64,000 nt of DNA from Pohlia nutans (taxonomy: Eukaryota > Streptophyta > Bryopsida > Bryales > Mniaceae), in NCBI GenBank assembly GCA_022496805.1, contig CM040106.1:2728001-2792000 (forward strand). The letters are read 5' to 3'. Of this stretch, positions 37,330 through 47,384 are shown piece by piece. The stretch's first letter is position 1. Each line of letters opens with the position of its first letter. The position numbers were made by a program, and so were the translations under genes. Below the pieces are notes generated by a model. It had not been told where the DNA came from and searched no databases. It worked only from the letters and a program-made list of their open reading frames with translations.

Positions 37330-39765
37330 ACTAAGATATAGTTGGCGACATGAGATACAACGTCCTCCCACGGATGTTTCAGTTCACGTAGACTATGTCT
37401 GTGCTGACATCGAAGATGTGTGAGCAGTCGCCCGTGATGTCGCGCTCCGAACGTTAGCTGGGACATCCCGGGGACCTCCGCATGTTGTTCATGACATGTC
37501 CGCAAAGACATGCGTGATAGACGGGCCCGCGTCTCCATCATTGTCTTCTAGGATGTCCAAGCAGATGTCCCATCAGACAACGCCGCATACATCCGTCATG
37601 CAGTAGGGCGTCTTGGCACAGAAGTCCACTGTGACACAGTATAGGACGTCTAAAGACGTCGGATATGACATGGCAACGTCCCAGAAGTCACAAAATCGGA
37701 CATTGTGGACAACGTCCACCGAAACATTCGGAATGGTCTTCTACAACATAGCAGTATGGCGTGCTCTAAGACGTACGGGATGCTTCTACAGACGTCGTGA
37801 CGGGTGTCTCTCTAAACACCCGTGAAGACATCGGGCGCGACATCACAGACCCAAGATTGCACGAAACATCTCACTCAATGTGTGCGGTGTCTCCGCGGTC
37901 ATTTGTGATGTCGCGCTCCGAACGTGGGCTGGAACATCCAGGCAGACATTTGCACGTTGTTCGTGATGTGTCAGCGATGACATCCGTAACAGATGGGCCC
38001 GCGTCTTCATCATTGTCTTCTAGGATGTCCACGGTGATGTGCCATCAGACATCGCCGTATACATCCGTCATGCAGTAGGGCGTCTTGGCAGAGACGTCCA
38101 CTGCGACATGGTCCTGGATATCTCTAGACGTCAAGGATGACATGGCACCATCACCGAAGTCACAAAACCGGACATTCTGGACAACGTCTAGCGAAACTTT
38201 CGGGATGTCTTCCGGAACATAGCAATATGCCGTGGTCTACGACGTACGGGATGTTTCTACACACATCAAGTCGGGTGTCTCTCTAAACACCTGTGAAGAC
38301 ATCAGGCACGACATCAGAAACTTGATATTGCACGACACGTCTTACTCGATGTGTGCGATGTCTCCGCGGTCATCTGTGATGTCGCGCTCTGAACGTCGGC
38401 TGGAACATCCTGGCGGACATTTGCACGTTGTTCGTGAGGTGTCGGCGATGACATCCGTAACAGACGGGCCGGCCTCTCCATCATTGTCTTCTACGATGTC
38501 CATGGGGATGACCCATCAGACATGGCCGCATACATTTGTCATGCAGTAGGGCGTCTTGGCAGAGACGTCCACTGTGACACTATTTAGGACGTCTATAGAC
38601 GTCAAGGATGACATGGGACCGTCACGGAAGACTGAAATCTGGACATTCTGGACAACGTCCATTGGAACATTTGGATGTCTTCCGGAACATAGCAATATGG
38701 CGCGCTCTAAGTCATCCGGGATGCTTCTACAGACGTCAAGACGGGTGTCTCTCTAAACACCCGTCAAGACATTGGACGCGACATCAGAGACCTGGGATTG
38801 CACGATTGTCTCAATCGATGTACGCGGTGTCTCCACGGACATCTCTGATGTCGCGCTCCGAGCGTGGGCTGGAACATCCCGGCGGACATTGGCACGTTGT
38901 TCGTGAGGTGTTAGCGGTGACATCCGCAACAGAGGGGCCCGCCTCTCCATTATTGTCTTCATATATGTCCACCAGGATGTCCCACCAAACATCGCCGCAT
39001 ACATCCGTCATGCAATAGGGCGTCTTGGCAAAGACGTCCACTGTGACATGGATGAGGTCGTCCATAGACGTTGGAGAGGACGTACAACCTTCACAACAGT
39101 CACATCACTAGGCATTGTGGACAACGTCGACCAGGACTGTTGGATGTCTGTCGGAACGTAGCAATATGGCGTGGCCTAAGACGTCCGCGATGCTTCTACA
39201 GACGTCAAGACATCTGTCTCTCTAAACATCCGTGAAGACATCGGGCGCGACATCAGTGACCTGGGAATGCCCAAATGTCTCACTCGATGTGCGCAGTGTC
39301 TCCGGGGTCATCTGTGATGTCGCGCTCCAAATGAGGGCTCGGACATCCCGGCGGACATGTGCCCAATGTTCATGAGCTGTCAGCGATGACATCTGCACAC
39401 GACGGGCCCGCGTCTTCATCATTCTCGTCATGGATGTCCACCAGGATGTCCCACCGGACATCGCCTCATACATCCGTCCTACTGTAGGGCGTCTTCACAG
39501 AGACGTCCTACAGTGACACGGGCGAGGACGTCTCACAACGTATGGTAGGACGTAGCACCGTCAGAGAAGTCACAACACTGAACATTCCGGACACTGTCCA
39601 CCGAAACATTCGGATGTCTTCTGTAACAGAGGGATATGGCGTGGTCTAAGACGTCTGGGATGCTTCTATCGACGTCCAGAAGGGTGTCTCTCTAAACATC
39701 CGTGAAGTCGTCGGGCGCGACATCAGAGACCTAAGAATGCACGAATGTCTCACTCGCTGTAAAGC
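37330..39765 (+). repeat. 470-bp tandem array in E2, four full units plus a partial
   Basis: The landmark GGGTGTCTCTCTAAACACC recurs at 37802, 38273, 38743, about 39213 and 39682, spacings of 469-471 bp. Each unit holds GACATCGGGCGCGACATCA, TGATGTCGCGCTCCGAACGT, a GGGCCCGC(G/C)TCT block, CATCCGTCATGCAGTAGGGC and AGACGTCCACTG. A diverged partial unit precedes the first. GACGTC/GACATC/GATGTC words occur many times per unit in both orientations. The plus-strand frames at 37797-38078, 38232-38549 and 38608-39018 are the same repeat read in frame and are not genes. Confidence 0.92.
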
Positions 39766-40594
39766 CAAAACACTGCCTGGATTGATCTTTATCAAACCCC
39801 AACATCGCCTGCATTATCAACACTCCACCAATTGGTTAGTTAGTTTCAAGTGCTACATTGGAACCAGTGCACCTCTTGGACCTAAACCTGAAAATTCAAA
39901 GTTTGACGTTAATAATATCCTCCATTTCTTATATTTAACACCTACTACTAATAATAAAGGACAAAAATCACTAACTTGCTTTGAATTGGTTAAAAAAATA
40001 CAAAATGGAGCTCGAAGATTTGAATAGCCAAAACACTCAGTAATACCGGTATTCTTTCAAAAATATAAAAGTACCATGTGTAAATAAGCTTCTGCTTGTT
40101 TCTAAATAATCATCACAAAATATAAGTATGTTGTTCACAGTACATAAAACATTCTGCTACATGCATTTTACAATCAATTTATTTCAGAGAAAGAATTAAT
40201 GAAGGAGATGAAAGGAAGTGCTTGCGTTTAATGAATGAGGGTTTGCTTGCGTCTCTGCTGTCTTGCTATGGTTTCGTGAGCACATCCAGTTGGTGTTCGG
40301 CCCTATCTCGCGAAGATGCTGCCACGTGTGCCTGATGCGTCGAAATGTTGTGCGTGATGTCTGCGAGACGTGATCAGAGACATCTGTGCGTCTTTTTTCT
40401 CCATTGTCTTTATGAAGTTTGGATGCTGTAGGCTGTATAGTGCTGCTGTAGGATGTATGGTGATCATGCAATGCTGGTAATGTGTGGAAGGTTGTACCAC
40501 GAAGACATTTTGCACAAATGTAGCGGCTTCAAATTTTATTTTATTTTTTCATAATGGCTGTGTGGTGTTTGTGTGATGTCCTTAGAAAAAGAAT
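39766..40594. other. AT-rich spacer inside E2
   Basis: No gene is seen. The frame at 39737-40027 starts in the array and has no recognisable content. Confidence 0.5.
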
Positions 40595-40876
40595 TTGGAG
40601 GTGTTCCTCTCCTGGAGTGGCCGACGCGTGAGGATGCTGAAGGGGAAGGGGACCAGGGCCCTAAGTCCTAAGAGCGGGAACCTGAAGAAGCGGCCGCGGT
40701 CGCGACTATTGCGGAGGCGAACTGACAACACTTACAGAGAGGAAGCAGCTCCGAACAAAGTGGTTGAGCGCCGGACCAAGCAGAAGCAAGACGGTCGCGT
40801 GGACCCGAGTGCAAGCGCAAAAGGCAAGGGCAGAGCGGCCATGCAAGACCTGGAGACCCAGCAAGACTTAAAGTGA
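40595..40876 (+). CDS. Unrecognised basic ORF island in E2, 93 codons
   Basis: This is a GC-rich island in AT-rich surroundings. The frame that stays open is Arg/Lys-rich (KKRPRSRLLRRR, then KVVERRTKQKQ). A second frame over the same bases reads an acidic Glu/Ala-rich stretch, with stops near 40670 and 40713. I cannot decide which was coding. It is followed by CATCCACAATGGCCGTGGCATACATG, part of which recurs at 42095-42118. Confidence 0.25.
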   Translation: MEVFLSWSGRRVRMLKGKGTRALSPKSGNLKKRPRSRLLRRRTDNTYREEAAPNKVVERRTKQKQDGRVDPSASAKGKGRAAMQDLETQQDLK

Positions 40877-41159
40877 GACTGTCATCCACAATGGCCGTGG
40901 CATACATGTACTTTGAACGATGTTATGAACGCTTTTTATGTGCCATTGCTTCTCCTACAATATGGTTTAGGACATGGTTGCATAAAGCCAGACGTGGTTG
41001 CGTCATGCCAGACATGGTTACGTCTAATAAGACATGGTTACGTCTGCACAAACGTAGGGATGTCTACAATTATGTCGCAATTATACGGGGATGGCCGGTC
41101 CCTATACCCGCTGAAGGCCGAGACCTATGACCGTGGACCGGCGGGACCTATAGCCGCGC

Positions 41160-41491
41160 GCAGGTTTTAACGCACGTAGTGAGCCAGGGTTTCTCAAAAC
41201 TCAACTTCTTCTGCGCGATGGGCTTTGGAGCAGGCGATGGATCTGCAACACTTGCTTCCACTGCTTCCCCGGGTTTCATGAAGCGCTTAGTCCGCCGCAA
41301 TTGCGTCGTAGGAATTTGACGTTTTTCCTTCTTGTTGCAGTTATAGGAGTGACTCTGGCAATTTGTTCCACAAAATTGTTGAACACGTTGAGAGCGGCCT
41401 CCGTCACCTCGGACTCTCTCTCTTGTGGCGGTATTCTGTCTCTCACTACTACAACTTTCTCATGCAGTGGGTATCGTTTAGGTACTACCAT
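41160..41491 (-). pseudogene. Coding-like fragment on the minus strand of E2
   Basis: The minus strand is open for 71 codons (41491-41276) with ERESEVTEAALNVFNNFVEQ. A frame shift at about 41335 then leads into RRTKRFMKPGEAVEASVADP and APKPIAQKKLSFEKPW. The composition is protein-like, but I do not recognise the family. Confidence 0.3.
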
Positions 41492-42158
41492 GTTTGAATG
41501 ATATCTCTCATGTGAAATGCCTACATTAGGGTTTCAGACCGAACCCCCCCCATAATGTGCTACAGGTACCTGCGCCGACTCCTTCAGTAGCGACTAAGTT
41601 CATTGCACTAAGTTAGACACGTGGACTAAGTGTGGGTGAAAGTCTTTCCAACCCTAAAGCCGCGTAGAGATATACTTGTAGACATCCCCACGTTTGTGCA
41701 AACATGGTTACGTCTCAGAAGACATCGTAAAGGACATGCTGACGTCTCCTTTTGCACTCAATGTACATTTTCGTGTGCTTGTCCGTGTTTCACGAGGATG
41801 CCTACCAGTGTTCTGTATATTTAATCCAGATGTATTAAGCTATTTTTAAAGTTGAATTTGTGTTTTTGGATTCATGTAATTGTGTATCTAATATATATGA
41901 GTATAAGTTAATATCTATACTAATAGAAGTAACAAGTTGATCTCATGAGAAAACGATGCAAGACAGAAAGCTTGATAGTTTGTAATGGTTTGGATTTATT
42001 TCATTAATTTTTGGATGAAACTGAATTGGCCAAGGAATCACTCTGATGCTATTTGTAATGCAAGAAACATGTCTCAGAAGACATGGTTACGTCTCTAAAG
42101 ACGGCCGTGGCTTACATGTTATGGTATGTGATATCAACATGGAATTAGGCAAGGTTTT

Positions 42159-42578
42159 TTGTTGTACAGCGCAAGGTACAACACTCACTCCGAGCAGGAG
42201 GACAACGATGAAGAGGAAGAAGAAGACGAAGAGGACGACAATGAGGAATTAGAAGACGAGGAGACACCGCTTTTGTCTCAGCGGCGGCGCGGCACCGTGG
42301 AGCGGGAATGGGAGAAGAAGCCGCTGCATGTGGACGAAAAAGGAACTCCGTACGGGGCATCGTTGGGGACGTTCGAGACTGAGTTGCGGCGCCTGTCGAG
42401 GGACTTGGATCCCGGTAACAATTGGGCTAGGCAGCAGTCCGAAAGATTTTTGAAGCGCTTGTGGGCATGTACACCCTTCTTATTTGTGCCACAAACTATC
42501 AAGCCGTACTGCAGAATGCAAACAATGGACATGTTCATCTCACTTTGTGTTGTTGCCTATCACATAGGGACATTATGA
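42159..42578 (+). CDS. Unrecognised ORF in E2 with an acidic N-terminus, up to 139 codons
   Basis: The protein begins with a run of Glu and Asp (about residues 13-35). TPLLSQRRRGTVEREW and PYGASLGTFETELRRLS follow, with QQSERFLKRLWACTPFLFVP near the C-terminus. A broken inverted homologue exists in E1 (14720-14270), so this is a conserved part of the transposon family or an old captured exon. The ATG choice is uncertain. No known domain is visible. Confidence 0.35.
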   Translation: MLYSARYNTHSEQEDNDEEEEEDEEDDNEELEDEETPLLSQRRRGTVEREWEKKPLHVDEKGTPYGASLGTFETELRRLSRDLDPGNNWARQQSERFLKRLWACTPFLFVPQTIKPYCRMQTMDMFISLCVVAYHIGTL

Positions 42579-42867
42579 TTTGACATTGCATACAAAAGAT
42601 TCACCATGTCTTGGTAGTGCTGTGCAGATATCCTCTTGGACGTTAACGAATGTTCATGGAGAAGTGTAAGGATGTCTTATGAGACGTCTGAGGATGTGCA
42701 TGGAAACATGACGACTATGACAAGGGGACGTATTCAATCAGAAAGCTCGAATATATGAATTGCCACTGCTGAATCGCCTGAACTGTCCTTGTTGCCGTCA
42801 TTGTTGAATGTCTCGACATAAGTGGAGAGGAGAGGTGAGCAGTCTCTGCCGTGCATAGCATACTTGA

Positions 42868-43149
42868 TTGTCTACAGTGAATGCGTTCATTTCAAGTAGT
42901 ACTGCTCAATTGGAAATGCAGGAGGTTGTCGACACACCCGGGGGTTCCGCGGCTAGTGTCGAGTGCAGTACTAAACCCGACAACATAACAGAGGCACCTC
43001 CGAAGACTCCGAAGCCTGCAAGATTGTCTACACCTGGGAGTCGCGACACAACGAAGCCGACAGGGGCATCCAAAACGACCAAGCCAGATTCCACAAAGCA
43101 AGCGGGCGTGTCGAAACCGGGGAGTGCGGTTGAGAAGGTTGGGAAATAA
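42868..43149 (+). CDS. Unrecognised Pro/Thr/Lys-rich ORF in E2, 93 codons
   Basis: The product is low complexity and Pro/Thr/Ser/Lys-rich, with repeated TKP and SKP motifs (for example TTKPTGASKTTKPDSTK). It is likely disordered. Acceptor-like CAG sites near 42920 suggest it may be an exon. There is no homologue in E1. Confidence 0.25.
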   Translation: MSTVNAFISSSTAQLEMQEVVDTPGGSAASVECSTKPDNITEAPPKTPKPARLSTPGSRDTTKPTGASKTTKPDSTKQAGVSKPGSAVEKVGK

Positions 43150-44659
43150 TGATCCACTGTCATGTTTGGACGTGCATGTACGCTTCACGTGAATGTCTGG
43201 AATTCAGTATTTTGCGTTCAATACGACAAATTATGCAATGTCTAAGTGGTTTTTAGATTGTCATTCAGACATTGCATAGAAAGAGTCCATGACAATATGT
43301 CATTGCACAAGTGCATGGTGGCACGTCAACAAGAGCGGAGGCAACCAAGAAGAAATCAGCATGCACCACGAATGAGACGCAGGTGAGCCACAACAACCCG
43401 GAATGAACGTAACAATACAACATGGACGATGGGCACGACGTCTTCGCAGACGTCAGTTGAGACGCTGTCGTGACTCCAGGAGCGTTCGCTTGTTTCATAG
43501 AACATCCCAGGGGACGTCCTGACCTGTGATGTAGCTTGAAGTATTTGCTGGGAGATGTATAGAACGTTGATTTCCTATGGGATGAGGGTCCAGCGGTCAG
43601 GCACGTGTACAACGTTCCATGCATATATAGAACGTCCCAAGTATGAGGAATTCCGTAGTTTATGGCCATTTTCGTGGGGCCTTGTTTAACCGCAATTGTT
43701 GTTGGCATATGTTCATGTGCACTCTTAGACAAGCGCCGATGACAGTACTGATAATTTTGGGAGCACCGAACGCAACCGATGACATTGGAGCGTGTGCAGC
43801 TAGTGGATGCATAGTAGAGCGACGTGTGGAGGACAGGCCCGTAGATGTGGACTCTGCGCCATTTGAGATCACGGACTGAATAGTTATCACTATAGAACTG
43901 TGCACTTAAAACGTTTTATGCATATGCAATGCGAGTACGTATTTGTGACTGGCAGGCATCATTCCCATGGTACAATACAATTGCTCTGCAATGTGACGTA
44001 TGGATGCTCACCGAGACTAGTGCATATTACGCGAGATGTATTGTTGTGCATATTCTTCATGACGTGGGGATGTTGGGGTGGTCGCGAAGGATGTCTTGGT
44101 GCATGCTCGACTGGTGACGTGAATATGCTTTGTGCGACGTCTACATATAGCGGCAGCTGTCTTTCACAAAACGCGGTAAAGGACGTCAGCATATTGTATG
44201 GATCGACTATGTGATGATGATTCTGTCTTCTATAAGATGTTTGTGAATGACATCAAATGTTTGAGGGAACGTCTTTGTGATGAAGATGATGTCTTCCGTG
44301 ACACGTGTTACGAGATCTGGGGATGTTAGGTGGGACGACTCTCTTATCATGATGATGTCTTCCACAAACAATATTCGTGACGCAGTGCATGTTCCTAAAG
44401 CCGTCCCCGAGAACATAGGCACGATTGACGAATGACGTGACCATGCTTCGTAAGACGTCTAAGTTTAGCGCGGCTGTATCTCACAACACATGGTACAGGA
44501 CGTGAGGATGTTTTCTGGGTCGTCACCACCAAACAGTACATGTCGTCGCAGAGCTCTCGCAGGACACGTCCGCGTCTATGCACGAATGTCTCTTGAAACA
44601 CAGTGATGTCCCTAGAGACGTCCAAGGAAAAATGCGGTGGAAATGAAAAAAACCCAGGC

Positions 44660-44880
44660 CTCTGCTGACGTGGCATACCACGTCAGAATTTCCCGAGTGA
44701 CACATCGGAATTTCCCGGGTCCACGTCGGATTTTCCCGCCGCCATGTCGGAATGTGGTGGGACCACGTTTTCTTCTACATCACCCACGGGGAGGATGAAT
44801 TCCATTCCGACGTGGCACTGCCCGTCCTTTTGCCGCTGATGTGGCGTTGACGTGGCGCCGACGTGTTACACCTTTCAGCC
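44660..44880 (+). repeat. Right subterminal repeats of E2
   Basis: Four units of about 22 bp with CACGTCGGAATTTCCC-like sequence run from 44668 to 44760. GACGTGGC words follow at 44815-44865. They lie 150-360 bp from the right terminus, where transposase-binding repeats of CACTA elements are normally found. Confidence 0.7.
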
Positions 44881-44991
44881 TCCAAAATTCGATAGACATC
44901 CACGGATGTCTACGCGTTGTTGAAGACATGACAGGATGTTTCTGATATTTGCTATGCTAAATCGCATTGTACACCATGTCTACACGTTGTT

Positions 44992-45028
44992 TTTAAGACA
45001 TGACCAAAAACACGGGATTCTTCTAGTG
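44992..45028 (-). repeat. Right terminal inverted repeat of E2
   Basis: The sequence ends ...CACGGGATTCTTCTAGTG, which pairs with the left end. Its outer neighbour GAC (45029-45031) is the target duplication. Confidence 0.9.
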
Positions 45029-45897
45029 GACCCTCTAGTTCCGAGGCTAGTGCAGCAATGTTGGAAGAAAAAAAATTCTCAGAGGACGATGCAAGTGCGG
45101 CAAATCATCTAGCTACAGGGGACACTCTACGGAGAGGCTGAAGGAGGGACGCAAAGTATGATTCACTGAGATAGCTTCGTTGCCGAAGCTACCCAGGGCC
45201 ACTGCCATGGAGTGATTTGCAGCAGCAAATCACTAAACCAAAAAACCTAAATTATAATACAAGAATCTATTTCAATATAGCTGCAGCATGCATCATTGCA
45301 TATGCATGTTGGTGCTCGTTCAAATTGAAAGTAAGCAGAATTATATGCATACCTCATAGGACTCTAGAGCAAAAATAAACCATTGTAATGCTCAGTCATC
45401 TTGAAGCGATAAAGATAGAAAGGAATTCATATCACACAAGACCAGCATATGGGCTACTTTTCTAAAATACTCAGTGGGGCTCAATGCAGTCTAAAAGAGA
45501 TATTTCAGCGAGCTCATAACCAAAATTTAGATAAGTTCATTTATAGCCTAACATTCTTTACCCAATGTGTTGAGTACCATTCCAATGAAGAATTGATTGG
45601 ATTAGTTGAATTACGGAGGTAGTAGAAAGTCCAGAAAAATTACTATTGTGACAAATTGCTTTATGCCACCACATTCTCTTACTTTGTCAATTTACTATAT
45701 GCATTCTCCTAGTTTGTGAATGTACTATATCCAAACAAATGTGCTTAGAGATGATTGCCACTTGCAAGGGAGCCAACAAAAGAATGGCAGGTAAAGTGCC
45801 TACATTTTTGAGAATTATATAGAACTATTCTAGAATATCTCAGCTACCAAAGTGACCTAAACCTATGAGTCTACAATGTTAATATGGGACTACTAGA
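45029..45897. other. No gene; one short dispersed repeat
   Basis: At 45160-45245 there is a copy of the repeat seen at 34869 and 35083 (GAGATAGCTTCGTTGCCGAA, then GCTACC). It is followed by a small palindromic arm GTGATTTGCAGCAGCAAATCAC (45211-45232). Confidence 0.5.
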
Positions 45898-46266
45898 GGG
45901 TACATTCACAGTAACACGACCCAAGGAAACTGTAACCGATGATTAATTTAACATATTGTTAAGCAATAATCTTATCATATGAATTGATAATGCAATATAA
46001 ATTAGTAACTACATATAATATATGTCATTATACAATATACTAAAGTTTGACGATGTTTGGGAAGTTATTGGTACTCCAAAACGACTAAAATATGGTCGTA
46101 ACCAGTCGTTAATAACGACTAAAATGTGCTAAAATGTTCAAAATATGTTGCAAGATGTCCTTAAATTTTTCTAATATCTACATAAATTGAAGATATTATT
46201 TTCTAAGCACTCATCAAGAGTCATTATAACTGGGCGGGGTTGGGTCGTGTTACTGTGAATGTACCC
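45898..46266. mobile_element. MITE-like element with 27-bp perfect terminal inverted repeats
   Basis: GGGTACATTCACAGTAACAC continuing to GACCCAA (45898-45924) is perfectly complementary to 46240-46266. Total length is 369 bp. The flanks share TAGA (45894-45897 and 46267-46270), a possible target duplication, though TA alone cannot be excluded. The interior has AACGACTAAAATATGGTCGT-like short inverted motifs and no ORF. Confidence 0.8.
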
Positions 46267-46741
46267 TAGAGTAGGATTCAAGACAGTTTGAACTACGACT
46301 CTATATATATCAAAACTATGATTATTACGTAGAGCTCCATAGTGGTGTGAGGGAAACATTGAAATCACCCCAACAGCTCTATTGGCTACTAAAAAATGTG
46401 AGGAAAAGAAAATTGTGGCATTTTGGATAGAACATCAAAGCCAAGCATGCAGTACCTTACTCATACTGAAGTATGATTTTCTACTCTAATATGAACAGCT
46501 GATTACTATCTATTGTATATTTCTCTGACAGATTGTTAACCCTGTAAAATCATCAATCATATCTTCTATTGTAATCCAGCAGTATGCACTACCAATTTCA
46601 AGCAGTCAAGCGGATCAAAGAATACATAAAGAAAAATGCAGACATTTTGCGAGTCCAATGTAAGGTTTGACTAACTACAATTATGAATTGGATAAAATTT
46701 TAGAAATTCTAGTTTCCAGCCAAATGAGATCTTAATATTAA

Positions 46742-47384
46742 ATCTTATGTACCAGCCCAAGCAAATCATCAAGCGTTGTGTCAAAGCCACAAAGCAAAGG
46801 TGGGTGAAGTCTAGGCTCGACGTTCCAAACGTTTGGCCTCTGAAGATTGGTACCAATTTATCAAGGAAGGAGATTCTTGATCTAGAACAGGTTGGCTTTC
46901 AACTACCGTAATGTCCTGTCATCTTCCCAAGGAGACTCTTTGGGGTAGAAGAGCTTCCATCCAACCTCTCATCATATCCAATTCTGGCCTCACTAGAGGA
47001 ATATTCAAAGATTAGGCGAGGTAAGAGAATCTGGAGGATCAAGAACGTGCCGACAACGAAGCAAGGCAACAACATTGCATCCTCTCTCATCTTGAAGGTT
47101 GGATTCGTAAAGTGAGGATGATTCCTCATCCAGGATTTGGATGTATTGTTACCCTTGATTATAGAACTCCACCAAAAGTTCAGCAGTTTTTGATCACTAT
47201 TGGTACTTTCCTTGCGTGCTCTTGTGAGTACTTCAAAGACATGGCAACAAAGTCTTTGGGTAAACGTGAGGGGTGGGCAAGTTGCAAGCATCGTTATTTT
47301 GTCTTTACTGTCATAGGCAGCCTAAACTCCGAAAAAGATGCATTCATACATGCACCAAGTTTTAGCTTCAGTAAAGTGAAGTAA
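46742..47384 (+). pseudogene. SWIM zinc-finger protein relic, transposase-associated type
   Basis: The first frame reads QIIKRCVKATKQRWVKSR and continues past a TAA (about 46910) to GRR/GKR-rich residues. After a frame change, the 3' part reads LEDQERADNEARQQHCILSH, then WIRKVRMIPHPGF, then CSC (47217-47225) and CKH (47283-47291). CxC-xn-CxH is the SWIM finger, commonly found at the C-terminus of MULE/FAR1-type transposases and related plant proteins. The frame closes at TAA 47382-47384 after a KVK end. The upstream catalytic region is not visible. The minus-strand frame at 46899-47291 is a shadow. Confidence 0.55.

Larger units (their letters stand above)
36136..45028. mobile_element. CACTA (EnSpm-type) DNA transposon E2, 8893 bp
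   Basis: The left end is CACTATAAAAATCCCGTG and the right end, complemented, is CACTAGAAGAATCCCGTG. The terminal repeats agree in 32 of 34 positions, through TTTTTGGTCATGTCTT. A 3-bp target duplication, GAC, flanks the element (36133-36135 and 45029-45031). CACTA termini with a 3-bp duplication define this superfamily. Inside are a 470-bp tandem array, GACATGGTTACGTCT and CACGTC motifs near both ends, and a few short coding-like islands (40595-40876, 41160-41491 minus, 42159-42578, 42868-43149). None looks like a transposase (no DDE region visible), so E2 should be non-autonomous. Confidence 0.92.

Noticed and set aside
37797..39018. Plus-strand ORFs ending in MSHQTSPHTSVMQ-like residues
   Set aside because: They are the 470-bp repeat read in frame. 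Period and sequence explain them fully, and flanking units are frameshifted.
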